Positions 8,606-18,167 of a stretch of 64,000 nt of DNA are shown here, in pieces. This stretch comes from Stieleria neptunia (lineage in GTDB: Bacteria; Planctomycetota; Planctomycetia; Pirellulales; Pirellulaceae). Where the stretch lies: assembly GCF_007754155.1 (NCBI RefSeq), contig NZ_CP037423.1, positions 5,114,865-5,178,864 on the forward strand, written 5' to 3'. The position numbers and the translations under genes were made by a program. The number at the start of each line of letters is the position of its first letter. Position 1 is the stretch's first letter. The notes beneath the pieces are model-generated. The model ran no database searches, was not told the DNA's origin, and saw nothing but the letters and a program-made list of their open reading frames with translations.

Positions 8606-8710
8606 ATTTGGTGCCACCCAGCAAACCAGTAACGCAACGCAGGCGTTCCCACCTGCTAGCAAACTCGCAACTGAGTAGCATCGGCTATCGTTGGTGGGTG
8701 GCACCTTTCA
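8606..8710 (+). repeat. ~105-bp TIR element, copy C (CTTTCAT-ended subtype)
   Basis: Same layout as copy B but with CCACCCAGC at the left end, CAACTGAGTAGCATCGG inside, and the right end followed by TTTCAT instead of ATTCAT. Fragments of the right end (GTGGCACCTTTCAT) are repeated to 8760, directly against the stop codon of the VWA gene. Confidence 0.8.
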
Positions 8711-8760
8711 TCCGTGGCACCTTTCATCCCCTTTCATCCGGTGGGTGGCACCTTTCATCG

Positions 8761-10263
8761 TTAAAGTCCGGCATCGAAGTTCACGAGATCACCAGGTTTG
8801 ATCACGATCGCCTCTCCAACCGGCAATGGCTCGTCCATTCCCTTGATGAATACGTTCAGGTCGTAAGTTCCTGGCGGCACGACATAGGGAGACCAAAGAC
8901 GATCGTTGTTTCCGACCACCCCGCCATGCTTGACGTTGATCGCCGGGGCAGCTGTTGCAGCACCTTCGCCGTGTCCATCGGTCGCTGTCGTTTGCACGGG
9001 AATCAATTCCCAACCCAAAACATCCGTTCCCGGTTGAAGCTGGAATCCGCTGTCGAGTGTGACAACGGTATCCTTGCCCGGCTGAACGACCACGGTGCGT
9101 GCCACGACAGTCGGAGCTGCACGCTTATTGATACTGTAGAGGAATTGAATGTCGTAGACGCCCGCGACCATCGGCTTGGGTTTGAAGTGATAGTAGGTAT
9201 TGCCGTTCTTTCGAACGCGCGCGACGACATGGTTGGTTCCGGCATCGGTGATCAGGACTTCTTCGACCGCGATCTTCTCTTCCAGCTCTTTCGCGATATT
9301 GAACGAAATCGAACCGAGGCTCAATCGGCGTGTTTCGCCTTTGGAAATCGTGACCTCTCCCAAACTCGACTCCGTTGGACGGCCATAACTGGGTGTCGCG
9401 AATCCGAGCGATACAAAATACGTCCCCGACAGCAGCGGGTACGTGCCATCGGGCTTGGGCCCTTCGACGGTCCGCTTGACGTCGCCGGATTCAGGGTTGC
9501 CGATCTTTAAGTTCTTCAGACTCACTTCAGAACCGATTGGCATGGTGACGCGCAACTTGCCGAGTCCTGAACGGGCTGCTTTCGCATTCACTTTGGCCGG
9601 GTCAACCTGCTGCACCTTCTCCAGAACTTCCGCACTGACTTCCTGTAACGCTTTCAGCAATTCGGTCGCGTCGGCGGCTGGGAAATATCGTCCACGTCCC
9701 TGCTCCGCGATACATTGCAATTGTTGTGCAGCGGATGCATCGACATCAAATCCGACGACGTGCAACACGAACTTGACGCCCGTCGCGTTCAATTGTGCGA
9801 CGACTTGACAGGGATCGCCGCCACAGGTCTCGATGCCGTCGCTGACCAGAATGATCGTCGTTTCGGCGTCCTTCATTTTCAACTGGTTTGCCACCGACAG
9901 AATGGCCGACGAGATCGGCGTTCTGCCCTTCGGTTGCAAATGGTCGATCTGGCTCAGAAGTTCCTGCCGGTCGTTGCTTCCCGCAGGTATCAAAGTCTCG
10001 ATGTCGCTGCAGTCGCCCGCCCTGCGATGTCCGTAGGCGGTCAATCCGACTCGAATGTTCTCGTCCAGTTGGGGAACCACTTCATGCATCACCTCTTTGG
10101 CGGCGACGATTTTCTGTTTCCCCGCGACAACCTCTGACATGCTACCCGACGAATCCAGAATCAACATGATTTCGGGGTAAGAATCGGCCGCAGCGTTGGA
10201 GGTCAAATGCCCACTCAAAAGCCATCCAACGACCACTGCCAGCTTGGAAAATCGTACGAACAT
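8761..10263 (-). CDS. Exported von Willebrand factor A (VWA) domain protein
   Basis: The 500-residue product has a signal peptide (LAVVVGWLLSGHLTSNAAA) followed by a VWA domain. The MIDAS motif DSSGSMS and a later VSDGIETCGGDPC suggest an intact metal-binding site. A C-terminal half of beta-rich segments follows (repeated ISF/VNI and PGTYDLNVFIKG patterns), with no recognised catalytic site. Such proteins bind partners or matrix outside the cytoplasm. The frame extends to 10395, but ATG 10263 begins the signal peptide. The gene is flanked on both sides by directly repeated composite repeat blocks, the left one touching its stop codon. Confidence 0.85.
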   Translation of the reverse strand: MFVRFSKLAVVVGWLLSGHLTSNAAADSYPEIMLILDSSGSMSEVVAGKQKIVAAKEVMHEVVPQLDENIRVGLTAYGHRRAGDCSDIETLIPAGSNDRQELLSQIDHLQPKGRTPISSAILSVANQLKMKDAETTIILVSDGIETCGGDPCQVVAQLNATGVKFVLHVVGFDVDASAAQQLQCIAEQGRGRYFPAADATELLKALQEVSAEVLEKVQQVDPAKVNAKAARSGLGKLRVTMPIGSEVSLKNLKIGNPESGDVKRTVEGPKPDGTYPLLSGTYFVSLGFATPSYGRPTESSLGEVTISKGETRRLSLGSISFNIAKELEEKIAVEEVLITDAGTNHVVARVRKNGNTYYHFKPKPMVAGVYDIQFLYSINKRAAPTVVARTVVVQPGKDTVVTLDSGFQLQPGTDVLGWELIPVQTTATDGHGEGAATAAPAINVKHGGVVGNNDRLWSPYVVPPGTYDLNVFIKGMDEPLPVGEAIVIKPGDLVNFDAGL

Positions 10264-10456
10264 TCTTTTACTCGTTTGCGAATCAGGATTCCCGGGTGTC
10301 ACCGCTAAGGGTTCTGTAGCTCCTGTTACACCAGAGGGGCGGCGAACAAGGTTGGCATGCGGGCAAAGCGACACGCCGACAGGTCGACGCGCCACCAGAA
10401 CGCTGCAACCGCAAGAATCATCACGACCCCATCCGTCGACGAATCAAATGGCCCTC

Positions 10457-10563
10457 CATTTGGTGCCACCCACCAAACCAGCATGGCAACGCAGGCGTAC
10501 GCACCTGCTAGCAAACCCGTAGCTGGGTAACATCGGCTGCCGTTGGTGGGTGGCACCATTCAT
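10457..10563 (+). repeat. ~105-bp TIR element, copy D
   Basis: This is the cleanest copy: GGTGCCACCCACC at the left and the perfect inverted copy GGTGGGTGGCACC at the right. It is nearly identical to copy B. Confidence 0.9.
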
Positions 10564-10600
10564 CGCCCGCTGTGAAGAACCCCACCCTGTTAGAAACTTG

Positions 10601-10674
10601 CCCACGGATAGCAGCGCGAACCCACGGATGTTTTGATGCCTGTGATCCGTGGGTTCGCCCTGCTATCCGTGGGT
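10601..10674. repeat. ~75-bp palindrome family, copy 2
   Basis: Nearly identical to copy 1 at 8497, including the central loop TGTTTTGATGCCTGTG. Confidence 0.9.
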
Positions 10675-10708
10675 TTTCATCAGTCGCAACGATGCTGCAA
10701 TGTGGTGC

Positions 10709-10815
10709 AATTTGGTGCCACCCAGCAATCCAGTAACGCAACGCAGGCGTTCCCACCTGCTAGCAAACTCGCAACTGGGTAGCATCGGCTATCGTTGGTG
10801 GGTGGCACCTTTCAT
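10709..10815 (+). repeat. ~105-bp TIR element, copy E (CTTTCAT-ended subtype)
   Basis: Matches copy C in end structure and interior. Extra right-end fragments continue to 10848, where an interrupted methyltransferase gene begins. Confidence 0.85.
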
Positions 10816-10848
10816 CCCCTTTCAACCGGTGGGTGGCACCTTTCATCG

Positions 10849-11127
10849 GTGCTTTCCGGGCCCTACCGCTACGTTCGAAATCCGATGGCGCTGGCAGGAG
10901 TCCTGCAGGGGGGCGCGGTCGGTTGGTTGCTCGGCAGCTCTAGCGTTGTCGGTTACTCACTTGCCGGCGCCGTCGTTTGGCACCTGTTTGTCCGGCCGAT
11001 CGAAGAAGCCGATCTGCAAAAACGATTCGGCGACAACTATCGAATGTATCAACATCGTGTTCGCCTGTGGCTGCCGACGTTCGCCATCAACAGCGAATCG
11101 ACTCTGGGCATTCCAAGAGACAGGTAG
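10849..11127 (+). pseudogene. C-terminal remnant of an isoprenylcysteine-methyltransferase-family protein
   Basis: The translated fragment begins GPYRYVRNPMALAGVLQGG and continues to EEADLQKRFGDNYRMYQHRV, RLWLP. These are the conserved C-terminal S-adenosylmethionine-binding motifs of the ICMT/PEMT membrane methyltransferase family. The N-terminal membrane helices are absent: upstream the frame runs straight into the repeat block ending at 10848. I conclude that repeat insertion or recombination removed the 5' end. A frame using a TTG in the repeat exists but has no convincing ribosome binding site. Confidence 0.75.
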
Positions 11128-11832
11128 GAAAATGTTGGGTAGGAAGAATCCCTGCCGCGATCGCTGTTCTGTTTGTTGGGGTTCTCTCCAGCCTCCGTTT
11201 TTCACCCCAAATCTTCCTACCTTCTAGACGACCGACGACTCCTCATCATGCCACCGGCACCAACAGCCGACGCAAGGCCACAATGTCGATTGCGAAGGCC
11301 TGCGGCGGGGTCAGGCGTCGCCTTCTTGAACCTGAAAACCGAGAATCAAGCCTGCCCCCAGCGCCGGCGGATGGGCTTCACCGCACAATAACGCCCTTCA
11401 GAGCAGCGTTACACGCAGTGCGAGACCTGAACGTCACCAGGATCGACAACTTCCGAGCTCGGTTTCCGAGCCATAGCGATCTCCCCAAGATGACGTGGGC
11501 AAGGCAAAAGCAGACCAAAGCAATGGCCGAGTTTCAAGAACGTATGGGTAGCTCTTTTGTCTTAAAAGCAGTTATACTGCAAAATGCAGGTTTGCTGGGA
11601 AAGTTTCGCATTTACGCTGGAACAAAGCACGCACATATGCCTTGTCAGTGATCTGGACGAGGCTGAGCGCTAAGCAGCACAATCGCTTCAGTTGCGCAAC
11701 CGATGTGCGTCGCCGATGGCAGTCACATCTTGTAACATTGGAAACGCCGTGTACTGATAGACGCTTCGGATTCCATCCTGCGATGGCCAGGCAAATCAGA
11801 TCCCAAAGCGGTGAACACGATTGGAGAAGGTA
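11128..11832. other. Gene-free stretch upstream of the NACHT gene
   Basis: No supported gene. Near 11127-11220, GGTAGGAAAATGTTGGGTAGG and an inverted AATCTTCCTACC belong to the GTAGGAAAATG-type repeats. The rest must hold the promoter of the NACHT gene, which I cannot pinpoint. Confidence 0.5.
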
Positions 11833-14064
11833 ATGTCAGGAGTCGACTGGAAGCAGTTTGAGAATCGAGTGCGATCAATCGCCTCATACCGCTGGTACAG
11901 GCCCGCGAGGGCGGAAACTGTAAATGGAGTTCGTCTTGACTGCGTTGTCAAAGTGGAACCTGACTACTGGGTAATTGTCGAAGCATCAAAATCCACCACG
12001 CTAGAAAAGCTCCGTACAGACCTCGCGAAATTTCAGGCAGTACGACCAGCGTTGCTAACCGACAACATCTACTCCAAGTGCTATTTTGTTACTCAAAACG
12101 AGCCCTCTGAGGGTCTGATCACAACGGGCAATGGATTCCATGTAAACGTTATGTCATTCAAGACATTCAGCAAAGAGCTAATTAACCATGAGGTTTACCG
12201 TTATGCACGTGAAGCTCGTCCATTCGGTAGTTCAGTTAATCCCTTTAATGGAGAATCGGATCCGATTGAATACGTTCCCGTCGAATACTCGACGATTGAT
12301 GGCACGCAGACTTTTGACATCGCTGCAATATCGAAGCGGCTATCAATGGGGAAACGGTTTGTATTGCTGGGAGAATACGGAACCGGGAAAAGTCGCTGTC
12401 TTCGTCAAATTTTCCACCAAATGGCAATTCATGCGCAGGAAGCATGCATGTTTCCGTTTGCGATTGACTTGCGTCGGCACTGGGGAGCTAAGTCAGGCGA
12501 AGAGATTGTCAGGAGACACTTCCAAGACCTAGGGCTTTCTGAATACACCGACTCAATCCTCCGTGCATACACGCAGGGAGGTGTTGTTTTCTTGCTTGAC
12601 GGCTTTGACGAAATTGGATCTCAGGCGTGGAGTGACAAGACATCGTACTTGAGAGCAATTCGACGCGAGGCGGTGGTAGCAATTCGAGATTTAATCGAAT
12701 CAAGCAAAGGTGGGGTGATTGTCACGGGGCGACATCATTTTTTCGATTCCAACGAAGAGATGCTTGATTGTTTAGGGCTGATAAAGGCTGAAGACTTAGT
12801 CGTATATGCGCCAAATGAGTTTTCGAAAGAGCAAATGGAGACTTACCTGACTAAAGCTGGGATCAAAATATCTGTTCCAAGCTGGTTGCCGAAGCGGCCG
12901 TTGATAGGCCAAGTCATCGCGAGCATAAACGCAGAAGAACAGTCCCGGATATTTCTGCAGGAGGCTAGCGAGGTCGCATTTTGGAAGGAGTTCGTCTCGG
13001 TTCTTTGCAAACGCGAGGCAAGAATTCATCATGCTCTACATGCAGAGGGAATACATTCAATACTGAAGCGACTTGCTAGAATTACTCGTCAGAAACCGTC
13101 GAACGTGGGTCCGATAAGTCTCAACGAAGTGAATCAAGTGTTTGCAGAACTTGCAGGGACACTTCCAGTTGACGAATCGACTGCAATGTTGCAGCGTCTT
13201 CCAGGTCTCGGTCGTTTATCAGCTGAATCAAGCGACCGTCAATTCGTGGATGCGTACATCCTAGACGGTCTAAGGGGTGACGATTTGGTTGATTGTCTAA
13301 GAAAAGTTTCGACGCTACCCCTAAAAGACCGCTTCATTCATCCGCTAGGTTCGCTTGGAATTTCAATCGTCACGTCTGAATGCCTTCGCGAAGACCAGCA
13401 AAGGGACGCGGTGTATGTCGCGAGACAGCTAAGCGAATCCAACCCTACTTTTTCATCTGATATAATTGCAGCATTGGCAGTCGCCAATGCGACGACTATC
13501 GACACGAAAGGGATGGTGATCACAAATGGTGAATTCAGCAAACTCGACCTCACTCAGGAAAACCTCGTCAATCTGACTCTTGTTAGTTGTGTTCTACATC
13601 AACTTTATCTTCCTGAATCCCAGCCAACAAACCTCTTCCTCAAGGATTGTTTGGTGTCTGAAGCGTTTGGGATATCGGCGGCCAAACCATCCCTGCCACC
13701 CTGGTTGTCGAGCTGTTCAGCCGAGCGCATCCATCATATGGATACACTCGACCGAATCAAGCAAGCCGACTTATCGCCCTCAGAGCTGATATTAGTTACG
13801 ATTTTGAAAAAGACGTTCTTCCAGCCAGGAGCGGGAAGGAAAGAGGAGGCGCTAATGCGAGGCTTAGGGGACCTTGCGAAGCCCGGTGTCGCACAAAAAA
13901 TTGTTAACCGGCTATTGCAAGAAGAAATCCTAACTCAGGGCCCTGGACGGTCCGGTCGAATCTACCGGCCCAATCGATCTCAAACAGATCGCGTAGGCAA
14001 AATTGTCGCGGACCTCGGTAAGTCGATAGATCCCATTTGGGAATTCGCGAGCAAATTAACATAG
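11833..14064 (+). CDS. NACHT-type STAND NTPase with nuclease-like N-terminal domain
   Basis: The 743-residue protein starts with about 150 residues resembling a restriction-endonuclease fold: LDCVVKV (Asp36), then YWVIVEASKS (Glu50, Lys53). The spacing ExxK is not the classical ExK, so catalysis is uncertain. A NACHT module follows with Walker A GEYGTGKS (180-187) and Walker B LLDGFDE (254-260). The middle is helical. A short pentapeptide- or leucine-rich-like stretch (near LDLTQENLVNLTLVSCVLHQ) and a winged-helix-like tail end the protein. Bacterial NACHT proteins are known anti-phage sensors that act as single genes, and this one fits. GGAGAAGG before ATG 11833 sets the start. By eye it is more A/T-rich than its neighbours, suggesting transfer. 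Confidence 0.85.
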   Translation: MSGVDWKQFENRVRSIASYRWYRPARAETVNGVRLDCVVKVEPDYWVIVEASKSTTLEKLRTDLAKFQAVRPALLTDNIYSKCYFVTQNEPSEGLITTGNGFHVNVMSFKTFSKELINHEVYRYAREARPFGSSVNPFNGESDPIEYVPVEYSTIDGTQTFDIAAISKRLSMGKRFVLLGEYGTGKSRCLRQIFHQMAIHAQEACMFPFAIDLRRHWGAKSGEEIVRRHFQDLGLSEYTDSILRAYTQGGVVFLLDGFDEIGSQAWSDKTSYLRAIRREAVVAIRDLIESSKGGVIVTGRHHFFDSNEEMLDCLGLIKAEDLVVYAPNEFSKEQMETYLTKAGIKISVPSWLPKRPLIGQVIASINAEEQSRIFLQEASEVAFWKEFVSVLCKREARIHHALHAEGIHSILKRLARITRQKPSNVGPISLNEVNQVFAELAGTLPVDESTAMLQRLPGLGRLSAESSDRQFVDAYILDGLRGDDLVDCLRKVSTLPLKDRFIHPLGSLGISIVTSECLREDQQRDAVYVARQLSESNPTFSSDIIAALAVANATTIDTKGMVITNGEFSKLDLTQENLVNLTLVSCVLHQLYLPESQPTNLFLKDCLVSEAFGISAAKPSLPPWLSSCSAERIHHMDTLDRIKQADLSPSELILVTILKKTFFQPGAGRKEEALMRGLGDLAKPGVAQKIVNRLLQEEILTQGPGRSGRIYRPNRSQTDRVGKIVADLGKSIDPIWEFASKLT

Positions 14065-14173
14065 CTGGCGACTTTTCGCTTTGCTCCGAAAACCGGAGTC
14101 CTGGCAAAACACCAAAGAGGCCCAAAAAAGTGCGACGATCGCACCAAAACCTAGTTTCAGTACCCACTGCAAG

Positions 14174-14277
14174 TTGGTGCCACCCACCAAACCAGCATGG
14201 CAACGCAGACGCACTCTCCTGCTAGCAAACCCGCAACTGGGTAGCATCGGTTGCCGTTGGTGGGTGGCACCATTCAT
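14174..14277 (+). repeat. ~105-bp TIR element, copy F
   Basis: Perfect GGTGCCACCCACC / GGTGGGTGGCACC ends lie about 110 bases beyond the NACHT stop codon. The interior has GCACTCTCCTGCTAGCAAAC in place of the usual longer centre. Confidence 0.85.
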
Positions 14278-14747
14278 CATTCAATTTGTCAATATTCGAC
14301 GCAAGCGCCCAGCAGCACCATTGTCCCGGCGTCGCAAATTTGTCGCCGCGACCGTGCGGGCTCGTACACATGGCATAATTGGTGCCGTAGTTATGGCGAC
14401 CGAATGCCGACTGCGGTCATTGCCCGCGTGAATGCGTCCGGCGACGATCGTCGTGGGTCACACTGTCAGCTATCCGCCCGGATCTTTTGCGTTCTTTGTG
14501 CTCTATTGTGGCAATCTCTCATTGCCCAGATACCGTCTGACTGTTCGTGGGGAATGACGAGGACGTAGAGCGTTTGGCCGCGAAAGAGCACAAAGAGCGC
14601 AAAAAGGAAAAGGATCAGGCCTCTTCGAGGGAAGAGTCAACGGGGCTGGGCGTAAAACGACGACACCAGAATTCGGATTCATGTCTGGCAGTGGGCGATC
14701 GGCCTACACGCTGGGCCGAGTGAACTCGCGCCGCAATGCTTCGCTGT
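14278..14747. other. Gene-free stretch between NACHT and helicase genes with a 20-bp inverted repeat
   Basis: The two flanking genes are convergent, so this is a shared 3' region. TTTTGCGTTCTTTGTGCTCT (14485-14504) and AGAGCACAAAGAGCGCAAAA (14585-14604) form an inverted repeat with one mismatch and an 80-base gap. It could act as a bidirectional transcription stop or be the ends of a small element. No gene is seen. Confidence 0.5.
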
Positions 14748-17700
14748 CTACAATTCTGCGGATTCACCCATCTCCTGAACGATCGGATGGTTGTTTTGAA
14801 TCGCAATGCACGCTCCAAGCGTTGCGCCAATCTTTCGACTGGCTTTTGATCCATGCCGCAATCCATAGATTGCCAGCAGGGAACGGGCACGAGTCATTGC
14901 CACGTACAAGCTGTTCTCCAGGATTTTGCCTTCCGGGGCGACATAGTGGTCCACGCACGGGATCACAACCACTTCTGATTCGTAACCTTTGAACGAATGC
15001 GGAGTGGTGGCAACGAGTGTGTTGGGCTGTCTCTCGAACGAACGATTTTTCTGAAATGAGAGTTCGACACCGATGGTAGCAAGTGCCGGAGCAAGATCGG
15101 ACTGCAAAACATCCTGAACCCGACCGTTGTAGATGATGCAGATATCGGTTGGCGATATCCCATCGTTCTGGATCAAATGTTTCAGGTGACCGGCAATCGA
15201 AGCCATTTCTTGCCTTCGGTTGTCAAAACGATGGTAGATCGGTTTCGGTCCATCGATTTGGTTGTACCTCACTCGCAACCAGTCTTCGCCGTTTCGATCT
15301 GTCTTCTCCAGCAATCCGAGTTGCCGCAATTCGCGCTGATCTTGTCGCTCGCCTGATTCCGAGAGTCGGCTCAGCACGTTCACCGCAAGTTCGGTGATCG
15401 GGGTGGTTGACCGAAAACTTTCCCGCATAATCGTTGAGCGACCGCGCATGTCCAGACCGAACTCTGACCACTTCGGAGTCTTCGTGTCGTAAACATTTTG
15501 GGCGTTGTCGTAGAAGATATGTGCGGAACGACTGTTGGCGTCTTCTTCGTCCGCTTGCTCGACGATGGACAACAACAGCCGCAAGGTTGCCGGTCCCATG
15601 TCTTGAGCTTCATCAATGAACAACGCCGAGCAACGGGGAAGCAAGTCCTTCGAATCTTGACGATTGAGGAACTCTTCGGCGGCACGGTCGTAGTCAAAAC
15701 CGATGGACTCGATTGACATCTGAACGCTCGGCAGCATCCCAGCCAAAACGTCTTTCACATGAAGCAGGGAAACTTTGTCCCAAGGAAATTCTGTTTGACC
15801 GAAAAGGTCTTCTTCATTGAGGCTGGCCCATGCCGATTCAATCGATTCCCGCAACAGCTTTTGCAAACTTCGATTGGCGTAGACTGCCCAGATCCGGGCA
15901 TCCTGCTGGTCTTGCAAACGCTTCGCCGTCTTGGCGAGCCAATTGCAAAGAACAATCGACTTGCCGCTGCCCGCTACCCCACGAACCAATCGGGGCTTTC
16001 CATCGAGTTCGAGATTGGTCAGCCGCTGCTGCTCCTGGGAAAGGATTGGCTTCATTCCCTTGCGATCACGGAACTGATCGCCCATCCGACAGGATGACAT
16101 CTTCTTGTAGCCTGCTTCTTGCTCGGCCGCGATTGATGAACCAAACCCTTCGGTTTGAGCTTGTGCTCGTCGACCTGGCTCTCGCCAAACAAGACGCTTG
16201 TCGTCATTTGCGAGGAACGCTGCGGTCATGTCCTGCTTCAACGGACGAAGATACGGTTCCTCCATCTCGCTGCGACTTGCGAGGACAATCACCGCTTCCC
16301 TTGCCCGACTAAGTGCAACGTTGACAAGCCTCTTCCACTCTGGGATTTGCCACGTCCCGCTTCCCGCATTGACCGTATCGAATATGACGATGTCCGCTTC
16401 CGACCCTTGTTGACTGTGGACGGTTGAGGCGTCCCAATTCGTCATTTCCCAGCCGGCAAGAAGCTTCCCAACCTGCTGAGCTTGGGCCTTAAATGGCGAG
16501 ATAAATAGGCCGTGTGCTGACCGAATCCCTGCATCCGAAAACAGCTTTTGCAGTACCGACTGCGTCACTCCGCGAACCCAGCTTCGGTTGCCCGGTCCGC
16601 GTGCGGCGCGAATGGAAGCGAGACTCGCGTCCTCTTCATCCAGGACGTACCAAATGGCTCTCGATTGACCGGCAATGAATGGCGAAAGCGTAGACTCCCT
16701 TTCGGCTCGCTTTGGAACCGTTGTTAACACGCCATCGTACTGGTAGCCCGACACAACCTTACAAACGTCGGGGTGCATTCGCCACTGCTGTGAAAGTAGG
16801 AGAACCGCTTTGGGGATGTTTTCTGTATCATCGAGATGGCTCAATGCACTGCTGGCCAACCACGTTTGCTGCCGAGTCGGCAGAATGCGTGAGATTCGGC
16901 TGATCGGAGCCAGTTGTTTTGGATCCCCGACTAACACGACTCGTCTCGCAGCCAACAGCGACAACGCGGCAACCGCGGCCCTTGAGATCAACCCGGCTTC
17001 GTCAATGACAATCGTGGTGAACGGTGCTTCGCCGTCCTCGACCAGCTTGCGGATCGACATGTCCTTCAAATAGCTCATCGCTTTGAAAGCGGTGGCGACA
17101 ACCACTCGGCGCTCGGCATCCACAAAGATGCGGTTGCTTTGGTCGTTACCAGACGTTCGAAGTTCGCCAATCTGCTTGCGTGTGAGAGCTTTGTCTTCCG
17201 ACGATTCAAGCAGTTCCAGTTGCTGGGCAAGCCCATCGATCTGTGACATGACTTCCGACTCGGTCCCCCTGAGCATCGGATCGAGTTCTTTACCAACGAA
17301 CGTTTGGTACGAAGCTCCCTTCCCGATTCTCTGCAGCCTGTCGGCACCGAGTTCATCAGGGCAAAATTCCTTTGCCGCTTCACCGATGGAGATTGCGACG
17401 GCGTCCGTTGCCCGGTTGGTCGTCGACACCACCAGCACTCGCTCACTCTCGTCTTGCATGACCTGTGCAATCTGCTGCCCGGTCGTCCAAGTTTTGCCGG
17501 TGCCGGGCGGTCCCCAGAGGACACTCCATGAGTGATGCCACCAATCACGCAAGCGCGGCAAGCCGGACTCACATCGCTGAGTCGCCGCGGGATGCACACC
17601 GCCCTGGCTGGCGTTCAGCCTCGCTGGGAGATGCGTCCGAACCTCTTCGAACTCGTCTCCGCTGAAAATGGCGTCCAAGACCGACATGAACTCAAACGGC

Positions 17701-18167
17701 CGGACAAAGAACGGTCCTGCTGTCGGCGTCGCCTCGGGATCATCAAGACTGACGAACAGGCAGCCATTTCGCTCGTCCACTTCGACGATCTCACCGGACC
17801 ACAAAATGGCGTCTTCGTAGTCGGCTTCTTCATAGAACCGATCCGAATAGCTTTCGTCGTCATCGAGTGACTTCGGGCGAAACGCTTGCGCCCCTTCCCA
17901 CGTCCAATCGAATTCGACCGACGAGCCGACATGAACGACGAAAATGGTCCCGCGATCCTTCTCAGCAAAGATACTGACACGGTTGCAGTTCAGGCGTTTC
18001 CACCGTGAACCGTCTCGATACTCTTGGCGAACTGCGGCAGCCGCATCCTTGAGTTGCTGAACGCCACCCTCGGGCAAACCAAGCCGGGACTCATAGCGAA
18101 CAGGCTGAAACTCGGCGAAGGGCATGGAGGCATCGTCATCGGCGGCACCGGTGATCTCGTCGTCCAT
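14748..18167 (-). CDS. Tandem SF1 helicase: Upf1/DNA2-like module fused to UvrD-like module
   Basis: One frame of 1139 residues carries two complete sets of helicase motifs. The first is Upf1/DNA2-like (SF1B): Walker A GPPGTGKT (219-226), IDEAG (388-392), GDPKQL, QQWRMHP, VHSQQGSEADIVIFD and NVALSRA. After a linker near 645-705, the second is UvrD/Rep-like (SF1A): Q motif, GVAGSGKS (730-737), FIDEAQD (850-856), HSFKGYESEVVVIP and YVAMTRARS. The N-terminal 200 residues contain a beta-rich part of unknown role. No nuclease motif is seen. It presumably unwinds DNA or RNA. It faces the NACHT gene tail to tail in the repeat-rich region, so a defence or repair role is inferred. Confidence 0.9.
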   Translation of the reverse strand: MDDEITGAADDDASMPFAEFQPVRYESRLGLPEGGVQQLKDAAAAVRQEYRDGSRWKRLNCNRVSIFAEKDRGTIFVVHVGSSVEFDWTWEGAQAFRPKSLDDDESYSDRFYEEADYEDAILWSGEIVEVDERNGCLFVSLDDPEATPTAGPFFVRPFEFMSVLDAIFSGDEFEEVRTHLPARLNASQGGVHPAATQRCESGLPRLRDWWHHSWSVLWGPPGTGKTWTTGQQIAQVMQDESERVLVVSTTNRATDAVAISIGEAAKEFCPDELGADRLQRIGKGASYQTFVGKELDPMLRGTESEVMSQIDGLAQQLELLESSEDKALTRKQIGELRTSGNDQSNRIFVDAERRVVVATAFKAMSYLKDMSIRKLVEDGEAPFTTIVIDEAGLISRAAVAALSLLAARRVVLVGDPKQLAPISRISRILPTRQQTWLASSALSHLDDTENIPKAVLLLSQQWRMHPDVCKVVSGYQYDGVLTTVPKRAERESTLSPFIAGQSRAIWYVLDEEDASLASIRAARGPGNRSWVRGVTQSVLQKLFSDAGIRSAHGLFISPFKAQAQQVGKLLAGWEMTNWDASTVHSQQGSEADIVIFDTVNAGSGTWQIPEWKRLVNVALSRAREAVIVLASRSEMEEPYLRPLKQDMTAAFLANDDKRLVWREPGRRAQAQTEGFGSSIAAEQEAGYKKMSSCRMGDQFRDRKGMKPILSQEQQRLTNLELDGKPRLVRGVAGSGKSIVLCNWLAKTAKRLQDQQDARIWAVYANRSLQKLLRESIESAWASLNEEDLFGQTEFPWDKVSLLHVKDVLAGMLPSVQMSIESIGFDYDRAAEEFLNRQDSKDLLPRCSALFIDEAQDMGPATLRLLLSIVEQADEEDANSRSAHIFYDNAQNVYDTKTPKWSEFGLDMRGRSTIMRESFRSTTPITELAVNVLSRLSESGERQDQRELRQLGLLEKTDRNGEDWLRVRYNQIDGPKPIYHRFDNRRQEMASIAGHLKHLIQNDGISPTDICIIYNGRVQDVLQSDLAPALATIGVELSFQKNRSFERQPNTLVATTPHSFKGYESEVVVIPCVDHYVAPEGKILENSLYVAMTRARSLLAIYGLRHGSKASRKIGATLGACIAIQNNHPIVQEMGESAEL

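Larger units (their letters stand above)
10264..10848. other. Upstream region of the VWA gene plus second composite repeat block
   Basis: From 10451 to 10848 this repeats the block at 8308-8760 in the same order and orientation: TIR element, palindrome, TIR element. The remaining bases upstream of the VWA gene show no gene. Confidence 0.7.

Noticed and set aside
10977..11651. 224-residue plus-strand frame downstream of the methyltransferase fragment
   Set aside because: Shifts across the fragment end and the repeat-like stretch, Ser/Arg/Pro-rich, no motif.
14485..14604. 20-bp inverted repeat as ends of a new insertion sequence
   Set aside because: Only 80 bases lie between the arms and there is no gene or flanking duplication; a terminator-like or debris role is more likely.
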